Shown here piece after piece: positions 37,432 to 48,196 of a DNA stretch of 64,000 bases (positions are counted from its first letter, which is position 1; each line of letters begins with the position of its first letter). A model generated the notes under the pieces. That model saw nothing but the letters and a program-made list of their open reading frames with translations, had not been told where the DNA came from and did no database searches. The DNA is from Spinellus fusiger (Eukaryota > Mucoromycota > Mucoromycetes > Mucorales > Phycomycetaceae), in assembly GCA_025094145.1 (NCBI GenBank), contig JALLLS010000063.1:145573-209572 (forward strand), given 5' to 3'. The translations under genes were made by a program, and so were the position numbers.

Positions 37432-38253
37432 CTACTTTCTAACCAAGACTACATCTCTGCTACAAGTTCGCATGTTATGCCCCATCTGATGGCACAACCC
37501 GCATCTTCTTCCTATACGCTCACTTTCAACACGCCTAATTTCAACATGCTCACTTTCAACACGCACAAAAACCGAGGGGTCTTTATCGTCAGAGTTGCCA
37601 CCTCGGTTTCTTGACCTCACGGGCCGTTCAGGTCCTCTTCTTCTTATAGGGTCCTGAACCATAGGTGTAGCACTGAGTGAATCCCACTCTTTTCTCATCA
37701 TTGCCGTAAGGGCATCATCTTGCATATTTTCAGACCAATTGGGAAAGTTTTCCCTAAACACCTCTATTGCCTCATCAAGAGTTGGCCTTGTTCTCGGTGG
37801 CATCACCAGCTCTGGACGGTTCTTTACATCACATTGAGGAAGACAACGCGAAGGATTCTCATGCGCACACGGCAGTCTTATGGCGCCTGATAATGTCTTT
37901 GTGCTTACTGGCGAAGGTTCATGATTGTGGCTGCCCTCGCTCACCTCAAGGTGCCAGAGACCTACCCTTCTACGTCCCTTTAACAGGAAAGGGCACCCAA
38001 TCAGCTTGCTTGTAGTCTTTCTTTTGCGGTTCTCATCGTTCAAACCGAGTCTATTATCGTAACGACCCCCACGGTTACACTTTAAATCAATGTAATTGAT
38101 TATTCCAGCAGTGTTTTTTTTTGTGCGCCTGATGCTCAAAACATAGCCATGTTGGTGGGCAAAAGTCATGGCATAATTTACTAGTGCTTCTTTGTCGGTA
38201 AACTCTGATGTCGTAAGTAAATTCACACTGGTGGTGCTGTTAATGTTGCTCAT
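37432..38253 (-). CDS. FAR1-like DNA-binding domain plus zinc-knuckle protein (MULE-derived orphan)
   Basis: Intact single-exon ORF of 273 aa. Residues ~15-120 look like a FAR1/WRKY-GCM1-type zinc-binding domain: EALVNYAMTFAHQHGY, RTKKNTAGIINYIDLKCNRGG, then KLIGCPFLLKG, WHLEVSEGSHNHEP. The C-terminus (~250-268) has a CCHC-like knuckle, CGLCHQMGHNMRTC. In Mutator-like (MULE) transposases of fungi and plants these two modules flank a DDE catalytic core and a SWIM finger. Here about 100 residues replace that core, and no catalytic motif is seen. Base composition is richer in GC than the surroundings. It could be an internally deleted transposase, a transposon accessory protein or a domesticated regulator. 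No inverted repeats were found around it. Confidence 0.75.
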   Translation of the reverse strand: MSNINSTTSVNLLTTSEFTDKEALVNYAMTFAHQHGYVLSIRRTKKNTAGIINYIDLKCNRGGRYDNRLGLNDENRKRKTTSKLIGCPFLLKGRRRVGLWHLEVSEGSHNHEPSPVSTKTLSGAIRLPCAHENPSRCLPQCDVKNRPELVMPPRTRPTLDEAIEVFRENFPNWSENMQDDALTAMMRKEWDSLSATPMVQDPIRRRGPERPVRSRNRGGNSDDKDPSVFVRVESEHVEIRRVESERIGRRCGLCHQMGHNMRTCSRDVVLVRK

Positions 38254-38757
38254 TGGTGTTTATTCAGAATAAAAGAATGGTTGGTTTTATATGATTGAAG
38301 GATGCTTTAATGTTATTTCTGTGACTGTACGATATAAGGTGTAGGAATAGTGGAGTGACTGTTTATTAGTTATCTAAGTCCACAAGGTGTAGGTGCAGTG
38401 ACTCTGGGTTTAGATATCTGTATATGATCGGTGTGTATGGATGTAATGATAGCGTCTCCGAATATAAATCTTATTAATTTAAATTCAGAGGCATAGGAAT
38501 AACATTTTTAAGTCCTCAATTGCATTGGTAAAGATTGTTCTCTTATGTAGCAGTTGTTTCAAGACTTCACCTCACTTATAAAAATAGTCTGTAGGCTTGA
38601 GATGAATTAAAGACAATCAAGGGTAATATATTCACTATGGTTGATTATTTTTTCTTCTATTTCCAAGACATACTATAGTTGTGTCCATACTACTTTCCCT
38701 TTCAAGAGTATAGTCTACTAATAAACTTAGTGTAGAAATAAGGTATAAGTGATAGTA
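38254..38757. other. Intergenic, nothing recognised
   Basis: About 500 bp of AT-rich sequence between the FAR1-like gene and the left end of the family B element. Confidence 0.45.
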
Positions 38758-40095
38758 CATCACACAAAATTAGAAAGTATACGATTTTCATTTTTTGAAA
38801 TCCTGATAAAAAACATGCTTCACGGATAAAAATGTTACGACTTCAAAACACATACCAATGACTTCAAATTCAACACAGAGTTAGTTTAACATATTGTCTA
38901 TAGTAATATATAAATATAAATTATTTAATATTTTGTTGGGCCACCTTTGGCATCAACAACTGCCTGGTAGCGATCCTCCATTGAGTCAACTAAATGTTCG
39001 GCAAGATCAACGTGGATATTTCCCCAAACTTCTTCTAAAGCTATCTTGAGTTCATCAATATTATTAATACCGGCTCTCTTGTCATTGATAAGCTTATCAA
39101 GACAGCTCCAGAGATGTTCAATGGGGTTGAGATCAGGACTTTGGGTAGGCCATTAATCAAAGCGTCTGATCGCATGTGTGTTTTTCCACTATGCTGTATA
39201 GCCATCTGTATGTCAGCCAGCCCCATCTTCTTGGAATATAAAGTCCTTATCTTCTTTCTCATCCAATTCAATGAACCATGGCAGAAATTTCCCTGCCAAA
39301 ATGTTGACATATACGTCCTGATTTACAGTGCCATCAATAAAGACCAAAGGCCCGAATCTACCAGCCCAGAATTAGCTCCAGATCATTATACTGCCTTTCC
39401 CCTCATTTTGGTTGTAGTTACACTATGAGCAGCCTTATACTTCTCTCCGATCTTTCGAATCATTCTGGCTCCTCCCAAGGTAAACCTCTACTTCAAACCG
39501 TGACTCATCAGACCATACAATGCGTCTCCAGTCATCAGGGGTCCAATTGACCCGTTCCTTGGCCCAACGAAGTCTTTTCTTCTTATTTTCCTCAGACAAC
39601 CTTGGCTTGTATGCTTTAAAATAAGAATCATGCCCAATCTGGTGTATGTATTTGATGAGTATTGCTCTACAGATGATTATCTCATGTGCCTTAAGTTCCA
39701 AATTTATATAGTTATAAAAGGTAAATAGGTTGCCTCTTAGAATGGCCTCAAGTCGTCTGAGGTCTCTCTTGTTAAGTTTTTTTGGTGCACCAGAACTAGG
39801 TTTTGGTAGAGATTTACCAGTAGTCATGATTCTATTAATGATCTTTTGGACAGTAATCTTGCTAATGCCAACGACCTTTGAAATGCTACCCATGGAGTAA
39901 TTTTCTTTTTTTTAGCCAATAAACACCCCAGTACTCTCTTTCTTCAAGCTTATTATAAACTCTTGAGTTTCTAGTTGAGAATTCTGCCTTTAACATTTGA
40001 GATTGATGAATGGAATATGATTCTGTGGTAAAAAGAAGAATCATATTTAAAATTGTATAAATTATAGTCGTATATTTACTAATTTTGTATGACTG
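38758..40095 (-). mobile_element. Tc1/mariner element, family B, copy 2
   Basis: 1338 bp flanked by TA (38756-38757, 40096-40097). Left end CATCACACAAAATTAGAAAG; right end read inward CAGTCATACAAAATTAGTAA. The ~28-bp inverted repeats continue to TATACGA on both sides. Encodes a transposase pseudogene on the minus strand. The right-end ~180 bp recurs at 47970-48149. Confidence 0.85.
38925..39893 (-). pseudogene. Family B Tc1-like transposase pseudogene
   Basis: From 39893 the HTH region (ISKVVGISKITVQKIINRI) and first catalytic motif (WTPDDWRRIVWSDESRF) are open to ~39435. Then frameshifts and stops interrupt it. Later parts are readable as LVFIDGTVNQDVYVNILAGK, WPTQSPDLNPIEHLWSCLD and the end VVDAKGGPTKY with TAA at 38925. 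The second Asp motif reads FQEDGAG in place of QDNAP. Clearly the same family as 21509-22551. Confidence 0.87.
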
Positions 40096-40097
40096 TA

Positions 40098-42117
40098 TAC
40101 TCTCTCTCTCTCTCTCTTTCATAAATATATTTAGCATAGCTGCTATCTCTCCAAACTACTACTTGAAGACAAGCCCTGAACCATCACATTACCACTGCTA
40201 TACTTATGGACAGACTCTATGTCTTAGTACTACACCCTCTTTTTTTCTTTTTTTCTTGTAGAGCATACAGTTATAGTTGTTAGTAATAAACTGGTGTTTA
40301 AACTCCATGTCAGACATTAAGGTACTGTTAAAAAAAACCCAAAGGCAAAAGGAGTGGTTTAGGAATGTAATAGATATATTTCCCAATTTGCTTCTGCTAT
40401 CAATTGAGCAGGCTTATATACTTTTTTCTAGGCTACATTGATTACGTTTTATGATAAAAAGTCTTATGGGATTCAAGGGTGTATGTTCTTCATCGCCTTT
40501 TTCCAACAGTACTATTGGTTGAACAGCACCTTAATGCTTATATTTATCAATAAAGATAGGTTCAAACATATTCTTTATAGGAATAATTTAACTTTATTCA
40601 TTAACCGGTAGAAGAGTGTGGGTCTGTAAAATAAATTATTCATACTTGTGGGAGCTCTCCTCACTGTTTGAAATGAATTGCGACTCCATCCACAAATTAA
40701 GTTCACCTTGTCTATATTGGTACTCATGGACCCTCTCTGCAGATATCTTATAAGTCCAAGAGAACCATCATGACAGCTATCTTTGCTTGTTGAATGCCGT
40801 TGGCATTGATCTCATGTACAATAGTAGTGTGTTTGTCTTCATCAACAGGTAGTCTTCTTTCTACAAGCCTTTGGTGAACTCCAGTACCAAGTACATTTTC
40901 AGTAGTGGTAATTTTCTCAGTGGCTGAAATGAACATTAATTAACGAGATGAATAGATAGTCCTATTGGAAGAAGAGACAGGAAAATAGAATCGATCTTTT
41001 GACTTTGACACCAAATCATATGAATCTATTACTCATTGTCCCAGGCATAGGTATAGTAGCAGAGATGTTTATTTTGACTTGGCATTAATATTCTTTGGAA
41101 TAAAAAAATAGGTCCCAACAAAAGATGGTCAACGCTATAGGTCTGTAGGATGTCTTACTAATGTTTCTGTGACTGTAGGGTGTGAAGCATAAGAATGGTA
41201 AAATGACCTTGTTTAAGTATACTTATAGGACTTTGTAAAGATCGAGGTGGGGTGTCGAGATAAAGATATACACTATGTTGAAAGAGTAAAGTGTTTATTT
41301 TGTTTACTTTAGCAAAAAAAAAGATGAGAACAATAAAGATTTATTATTGAATTCCTCCAAAAATATATATAAATTAATATATACATAGTGCTTAAAAAGA
41401 TAAAAGATTAAACTAAAGTCAATAGAAGGTGATAGCAATGGATTTGAGAGATGTGGAAGTGGAGATCAGTAACTATAACAATTAATAACTTGTAATCTTC
41501 ATGATATACCATTAATATTAAGTGTAAGTCTCGCTTAAACCTAGCAAAGATTAGAGCAATCAGGTTGTGGTTTGATGAGAGACAATTCCTCATCACCACG
41601 CTTGCCAGAAGAACAGGCAAAAAGAACAGATGACTGATATCTTTATATAAATAAAATAAAAACCCCCCATGGCAAGAGTTACTTCTCTTATACACTAACT
41701 GGGCTATTCTAATTAAGCCTTCTTGTATTTGGAACAGATAGTGGCCTTTAATAATCAAAAACACTGATAAATCTTTTTTCCATCTATACCAAGGCACACA
41801 ATGAACTCTCCATGAAAAAGCGAATACTTTGATGATTAAAGACAAAGGTTGTATATAAGAATACAAAAGAAGTACAGAACAGTGAAAGAAGAAAGAGAAT
41901 GAAAAAAATGAAATCAAGGGCAAAACAATGTATTAGTAAGAGTTCTTCAAAAAGCATTTTCGAGATTTCAGATGAACTGCTGAAGGGTTACAATTGTCTA
42001 CAGAGAGTGGTGCATCATCCCAAATTCAATTTACAATCATCTCTTTTTTATAGTAAAATACTGTTACTGTCCAGCTACTTCTAACTACCATAATGGAATA
42101 GACTATTCTACTTTATT
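40098..42117. other. Intergenic, no supported gene
   Basis: About 2 kb. Minus-strand ORFs at 40748-40936 (62 aa) and 41408-41923 (171 aa) show no known motif. The latter is a hydrophobic reading of AT-rich DNA whose + strand reads as a fragmentary protein with stops, so it may be a decayed element. A TC repeat lies at 40100-40120. Confidence 0.45.
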
Positions 42118-43072
42118 TCATAAATCTTGGTTATAAAAATATTTTCTCATGACATCGTCCTGGTTAATGAACTTCTCTGCTACTAAAATTGATTTAACAT
42201 TTTTTTCTTTTGGTACAGTGGAATAAGGCTGAGATTCTTGATGCAGTGGCAGATGTAACATCTCTCTTAGTGCAGCATTTTCAGTTATGAGCTGTGCTAT
42301 CAATGCTTCTTGTTCATCATTGACACTGTCGTCTTGGAGTGTTCTTAAAATGGAAGCTAGCTTATGAAGTCGTGTCTGTAGTGTTATGTTTTCTTTATAA
42401 AGAGCTGCCGTTGTGCTCTATGGTGTGGTGATTATTTAGCAAACCTATCGAACAACTATTTACCTTTTCAGCATCTAACAAGGCTTCATATTCTCTTCTT
42501 AGCTTTGTCTGCCCCTCGGCTGTTGCATTCTATATGTATACAACGTGATCAGGATGCCTTTTACTAGCCGTAATGTACTTACAATGTGTAGTCGTAGTTG
42601 GTCAGTGATGGTCTTCACATTTGTCTCGTATTCTTTTAAGAGTACATCCAGACCACTACACTCTTCTTGCAAACTCTGGTTCCGACTCAAAGTAGTATTG
42701 TATTTTTGTAGCAGCACAGCATTCTCATGAGCAAGGTCATTGTGCTTGTTGGTGGCAGAGTCATCAGGAATCTCAATACCATCAATACCCTCCTGAAGAT
42801 TAGGAAATTCTGCCTGTTCTTATGATAATCAACCCGACAGACATGAGGTTGAGTATTGTACCCTACCTACACTGTATCTTCTTACCTTGTCCACTACTGT
42901 TTTCGCTTGCTCTTTGCTGTACACATTGAGATTAAGTTCTCATGCCCGTTTTTACCTTTAAAATAGAGAGTTGCGATGAGAGTCCACTTGCTAAATCCTT
43001 GTTTAATCGGTGCTGTTGGGTTATTTCGTTAGTGATTCTCCAAAGCCTGTGAAGAAAATCATCTTCTGCCAT
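42118..43072 (-). CDS. Coiled-coil protein, SIKE/FGFR1OP2-like (possible STRIPAK subunit)
   Basis: Model: 42956-43072, 42886-42916, 42583-42818, 42464-42529, 42118-42417 (750 nt, 249 aa). The protein is almost entirely helical with heptad-like Leu spacing. The C-terminal coil (LHKLASILRTLQDDSVNDEQ, then IAQLITENAALREMLHL) resembles the end of SIKE/FGFR1OP2 proteins (E-N-x-x-L-R-E-x-L), which bind striatin in STRIPAK complexes; fungi have such a subunit. Family assignment rests on this segment only. The start at MAEDDFLHRLWR is chosen because it gives a good N-terminus and a complete phase. The frame is open upstream to ~43230, after an acceptor-like CTTTAG, so an additional 5' exon is possible. 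Introns are 39-67 bp. Confidence 0.7.
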
Positions 43073-43941
43073 GGCTCTCAGTCCAAGGGCAGTGTCTCTG
43101 GCATAGAAATTGTTGAGGTGTGACTTTTTCTTTATCAAAGGGGCAATCTTGCCCTCCTTCAGCTGATTTCTTAGTGGCTGTTTAGCCTTGCCTTTGAGAC
43201 GTTTCGCAGGTTCATAAAGAAATATCTAAAGACTCACCAGCTTATTCTTATTTATTTGTCTGATACACTTTCTAATTTGATATGAATCTTTAAGTTATTG
43301 TTTGGAAAGCTTAGACAAGAGTTACCTTTTTTTTTTTGGAATAAATGTATGTCTTTGCTGTGCCCACATAAGAAGAAAACTACAGCTGGACATTTCTTTA
43401 GTAATGTGTTCTATTTCCCTTGGTATTCTTTTATTCTTTTGCTATAAAAGTCATTATGAAAAATGAAAAAAGAAACCGTATGTTCACTCTTTATCGACTT
43501 TACATAGGTTAATTATATTTCAGAACGTATCTTTTTTGTAAAGATTTAATCTTATCTGATCTATATCAATGTTTATAGTTCAATAAAGGTAGTGGTATCA
43601 TAGGTGATCAGTTTAAATAAGAGATGAAAAGTATAAAGATATATTCAAGCTTATGGTGATTGGAAAAAAAAACACACACACCATCAATAACCCACTACCA
43701 ATCAACTATATCCTATCAGATACACTGTCAATGATTTGAAAGATCTTTATTTATATGGAATAACGATACAACTGAAGAAGGATTAGAAGAGATGACCTTG
43801 GGCTGACAAAATTAAATGAAAGAAAAAGAGTATAATATTCTCCAAGTAATCAGTGATCAAATTAAGCATGTCTTTTAATTCATTAAGTATAGGCTATGAA
43901 TAATAATAATAAAAACTTAGATGATAAGAAAGTCAAAAGAA
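43073..43941. other. Upstream region of the SIKE-like gene and spacer to the tRNA
   Basis: A possible extra 5' exon at 43326-43393 (starting ATGTCCAGC) does not splice in phase to the next open segment, so it was not included. Nothing else is recognised. Confidence 0.4.
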
Positions 43942-44012
43942 GGTCTCGCCGAGATTTGAACTCGGATAGTGAGAATCAGAATCTCAAATGCTGACCATTA
44001 CATCACGAAACC
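43942..44012 (-). tRNA. tRNA-Gln (anticodon CUG)
   Basis: The minus strand reads GGTTTCG…CGAGACC, a 7-bp acceptor stem with one G-U pair. D arm TGATGTAATGGTCAGCA. Anticodon stem TGAGA/TCTCA enclosing the loop TTCTGAT, anticodon CTG. T arm CCGAG-TTCAAAT-CTCGG. No intron. The 71 encoded nucleotides lack CCA, as usual in eukaryotes. Confidence 0.95.
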
Positions 44013-44559
44013 AATAGATGATTTTCCCGTTCCTTAATTTGAACACAATAGTTTTAAGCCCGGAGGTATGTGTGAGTGGAATAGCTAGTGATTCTTGGTT
44101 TGGATGTGAAGCCCATGTAGATCAAAGAAGAAGAATAAAAGAGAAGATAGAAGATAATGTTTATTCATTTAATTCACTTGATTATTTATACTAAATTCTA
44201 CAGTGTACAATTGCACATACATGTCTTGGCTTAACATTGAAGAATAATTACTATTTAAAACATGCAAGGTATCTTAAATAAATATATTATACATCTTATT
44301 AATACAGTTATTATGCTTTTCAATCTAAAAATAGGCTAATAAAAATACCTATAAATTAGTGTATTGCTAGAATGTCTATTATATCACTAACTCTTTTGGT
44401 ATATCTAAAGCATTGTTATTGTATTATTAGATATAAAATTATGACATAAAATTCAACATCAATTTACATAATATTTTTAGACTGTGATTATTCAGACAAG
44501 TAGAAAATAATAAGACTGAACAAAGATAATTTCTATTAAGTGAAGAGTGGTTCATTATT

Positions 44560-44775
44560 TATAATTTTTGTGGGTGCCTATTGTTCAGTGGCATTCTACC
44601 TTTTGGTAGTTAATGATTAGTTCATGGCATAGCTTATTGATAGATGCAACCGTATGGTTGGTGTAGATGATTTATCCTATGGTAGTTTACATAGGTGTAG
44701 CTTTATGGTTGGTGTAGGTGTTCTACCTAATGGTAGACTACATGTTGGAGCCTTATGGTTGGTTCATTGAATAAG
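44560..44775. repeat. Imperfect ~50-bp tandem repeat
   Basis: Three diverged units share tatggttggtgtag and tatggtag(t/a)(t/c)tacat. They lie in the 1-kb gap between the tRNA and the gypsy fragment, where no gene is seen. Confidence 0.65.
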
Positions 44776-44976
44776 CACACCATTGTAGAGCCATCTATTA
44801 TGTCTTCACTTTTAATTGCCTTTGATAGGTCTTATTTAATCCACTAAGGATTTATAGATGAAGGCAGCTCATTAAGTGTCTGATAGTAAATTGAGCTTAG
44901 AAGGTTAATTTGTAGTTACAACCGATCAGTGAGATGATGCAGAGATGTACTATGTTACTTGTGTGCACTCAAGCTT

Positions 44977-47718
44977 TCATAGAGTATTCTGAATGTCACA
45001 GCACACTACTCGTGTTGACTTATTCATGAAGAATCTTTGGATTGAAGTTGGAACACAACAGTGTGGCAGCACTGACTTTGGAGGATGATAACTCACTTTA
45101 GTAATATTGAATCTATTACACTCAAGACATTCACTTATGATGCATTGAATATCTTTTTGCATATTAGTCCAATGTACACCGTCATGATGTAATTGGTTTT
45201 CAATACTTTGCAACCCAAAATGCCCCAATAGATGAGCCTTGAAAATAAGATCATCTCTCTCATAAGCAGGTGGTGCCATGTACTCAGCAAACTTGAGTGT
45301 TCTCATGACGGGATTATCATTCTCTTGTTCAGTTTGTACTGGTGAATTATCTTTTTTCATGCTTGAAGATGACTGTTCACTTATCGACACTTCACTTGTA
45401 TTACTTCTGAAGGCATCTGAACGAGACTTCTTTACTGGTCTGTATGAATATTTCTGTTTACCCGCTATGTTTTCTACTTTGCTCTTCTTGTCCTTAGCAG
45501 AACTACCCCCCTCCAAGATAACAACATCGTTGTCATCGTTAGAGTACAGGCGGCTCAAACAGTCTGGAATAAGATTCTTATAACCAGGAAGATAAATACA
45601 ATCAAAACGATAGGCAAAGACACATTCCCACCACCCTAGCATAAGTGCATTAGGTGTTTCCTGAGTATTAAGGTATATCAGGCTTTTGTGGTCTGTATGT
45701 AAGGTAAATGGAATAAGATATAACCACTTATGGAACTTGGTAAATGTATAAACAACAGCCAGTAGTTCTCGCTTAGTAGTACTGTAATTTCTTTCAGATA
45801 CAGAAAGTTTACGTGAGACCATAGCAATATACTTTATGTCACCATCAATGACTTAATAAAGCATGCCACCAATACCAGTTATCGAGGCGTCTGTAGCCAC
45901 ATGAAAACGATAGTGTAAGTCAGGTGGGGATATGACAGGTGCATTGGCCAAGGCAATCTGAAGATTATAGAAAGCCTTCTCATGACGTTTGGTCCAACAA
46001 TCTTTAAGGCTGCCCAAATTACGAAGATCATCCAACGGTGCAGCAATATCCGAGAAAGACGGAATTACTGACCAAAAGAAGTTCATAAAGCCAAGATAGC
46101 GTTGGATCATTTTTCCGGTGGTAGGAATAGGCCACGTATGAGCATTTGCCACTTTGCGAGGATCAGGTAGAAGCTGACCATTGATTAGAGACCATCCCAA
46201 AATGTGTATGCTACGCTGAGCGAATACAATTTTATCAGGGTTCAGTACCAGGTTAGCTTGTGTTAGGCGACTGATAACTGTAACCATACACTCAGTATGA
46301 TATGAGAGTGGTGGATAGGTACTGATTACAATATCATCAATGTAAACATTGACGTAGGGTAAATCTTCAAATAAATTTGTAAGGACTCGTTGAACTACAT
46401 TGCCTACAAAAGTGATACCAAAACAAGCCTTTATAAAACGGAATTGTCTGTTTGTATAAGGACAAGTAAAGGATAACTTTTCTCTGTCTTCTTCTGCGAC
46501 CAAGAAGCTTGTAAAACAAGAGTGAATGTCTAGTATAGTGTGAATTGGAGCTGCACCAATACGTTGATGGATAGAAGATATAAGTGGTAGCTGTTGTCTA
46601 TCATTGACTATGAGAAGTTGATTTACAAGACGAACATCACAAACGATTCTGGGTTTATCATAGGAAGGATTACTCTGAGAATCTTTCTTCTTTACTACTA
46701 GCAACGGGCTATTATATGCAGTGTGTGAGGGAGCTTTTTCAATTACACCTTCATTTTGCCACACTTCCAACTGTTTTAACACAGCAGGACGATAAGCAAT
46801 AGGCAGGTCATATTGTCGTTTATAAGCAACACATCCCGGTTTAGTTTTTAAATGAATAATAGCACCTGGTAAATTGCAGTATGTATTACTCATGTCTATC
46901 AGTGAATTCTTTTGTAACAATTCGTTGACTTTGTTGAGCATGGGTTGACGTTCATTTTCATCACCAAAAGGATCATTATTAGGTTTGATAAAATCAGGAT
47001 CTATTGGATCTGGCTTCTTTGGTCCAGTACTACCAAAGTGAGAGCTGACCAATCCAGTGATGCCAATATTCAATTGATGCAAGATATCCATACCAAGACA
47101 AATAGGAACATTTTCATGAGAAAAGAATGGAAACACTTCAAACGTGTGTGTTACAAGCAATTTATTATAGAACACATTCATCTTAACGGAACCTAATCTT
47201 TTGTAAGTTGCGCTACTGTGGGCAAGCTGCACAACACCACTCTGCTCATTCAGAGGCTTGGTACCATGGGCTTCAAAGAAGGCCGGGACAACAGAAGAAA
47301 AGGACGCACCCATGTTAATGAGTGCATAGCACTTGACGTTTTCTACAATAACAGGAGCAATTAATGAGTTAGATTTCAAACCAGGACATTTTGAGAATCT
47401 GTTATCAAACTTACACGCCTGTGCTTGCGTCGCCACCATCAGAAACTCCTCGTCTGACAACTCCATGTCAGTTGACGAGGGCACAATGGTAGGTGTGGCC
47501 TCTACATTCATAGACCTCTGCACCAGGGACGGCCGATCCCTGGGTTTGCTGCCTGAGCATTTGTGCTCAGGCGTCCAGTCAGGTGCATGGCACTTGAAGC
47601 ATGCACCTTTCTTGGCTCTGGTTTTACTCACTCCTCCACTTGCTGCTGCCTTGCAGTCCTCAGTTCGGTAGTAAGAAAAGGATCGAAAAGATAAGATTAA
47701 AAAAAATGTTGAATTCAA
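44977..47718 (-). pseudogene. Ty3/gypsy-type gag-pol fragment, truncated at both ends
   Basis: Read on the minus strand: a gag-end zinc knuckle (CFKCHAPDWTPEHKC); a retropepsin-like region where the active-site D-T-G is N-M-G (ALINMGAS); a reverse transcriptase with LDIHSCF and YIDD (VNVYIDDIVIS); an RNase H region (VATDASITGIGGMLY, then TKRELLAVVYTFTKFHKWL); and the integrase zinc-binding start (HLLGHFGLQSIE with C-x2-C ECLECN). One in-frame TAA at ~45853 separates RNase H into two ORFs (621 and 281 aa). The integrase core is missing, as is most of gag, and no LTR is seen. With a mutated protease, a stop and both ends lost, it cannot be autonomous. Confidence 0.9.
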
Positions 47719-47969
47719 GAAAGAATATCAGATTCAGGAACAAAGATACTTTTATTATAACAATTTTGACATGTCTATTTATACTAAATAGATAGGTGAC
47801 TGTGTTATTAAAAATAGTCTATTACTGTTTTAGGATGCTTGATAATAATGGCCTGTTCAGGAGACTTTAATATGCAGTGTCTTAACTATAAATTACGTTG
47901 TAGAAAGAAGACAACCTAATCATCAGTCTATGAGTATTACTGTTATTGTTGTTGTTGTTGTTGTGATTT

Positions 47970-48149
47970 AAACACCCCATTACTCTCTTTATTTAAGCTT
48001 ATCATAAACTATATAGTTTCTAGTCGAGAATTCTGCCTTTAACATTTGAGATTGCTTAATGGAATGTGATTCTGTGGTAAAAAGAGGAAGAATCATGTTT
48101 TAAAATGTATAAATTAGGGGGTCGTATACTTTCTAATGTTGTGTGGCTG
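47970..48149. mobile_element. Solo right-end fragment of a family B Tc1 element
   Basis: About 180 bp matching 39921-40095. It ends with the terminal repeat read inward as CAGCCACACAACATTAGAAA and is followed by TA at 48150. The transposase is absent. A (TTG)n tract precedes the break point. Confidence 0.75.
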
Positions 48150-48178
48150 TAGATAATATTCAAATTCTAAACCCATAT

Positions 48179-48196
48179 GACCTTGCTTGATACAGT
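48179..48196. repeat. Outer target-site duplication of the minus-strand LINE
   Basis: 18 bp, gaccttgcttgatacagt, identical to 49337-49354. The last four bases (cagt) equal the first four bases of the Tc1 element that begins at 49351. Confidence 0.85.

Noticed and set aside
40748..40936. 62-aa minus-strand ORF
   Set aside because: Too short and without any recognised family or neighbours.
41408..41923. 171-aa minus-strand ORF
   Set aside because: Hydrophobic, no motif, AT-rich; no start context or splice partners; likely a chance reading.
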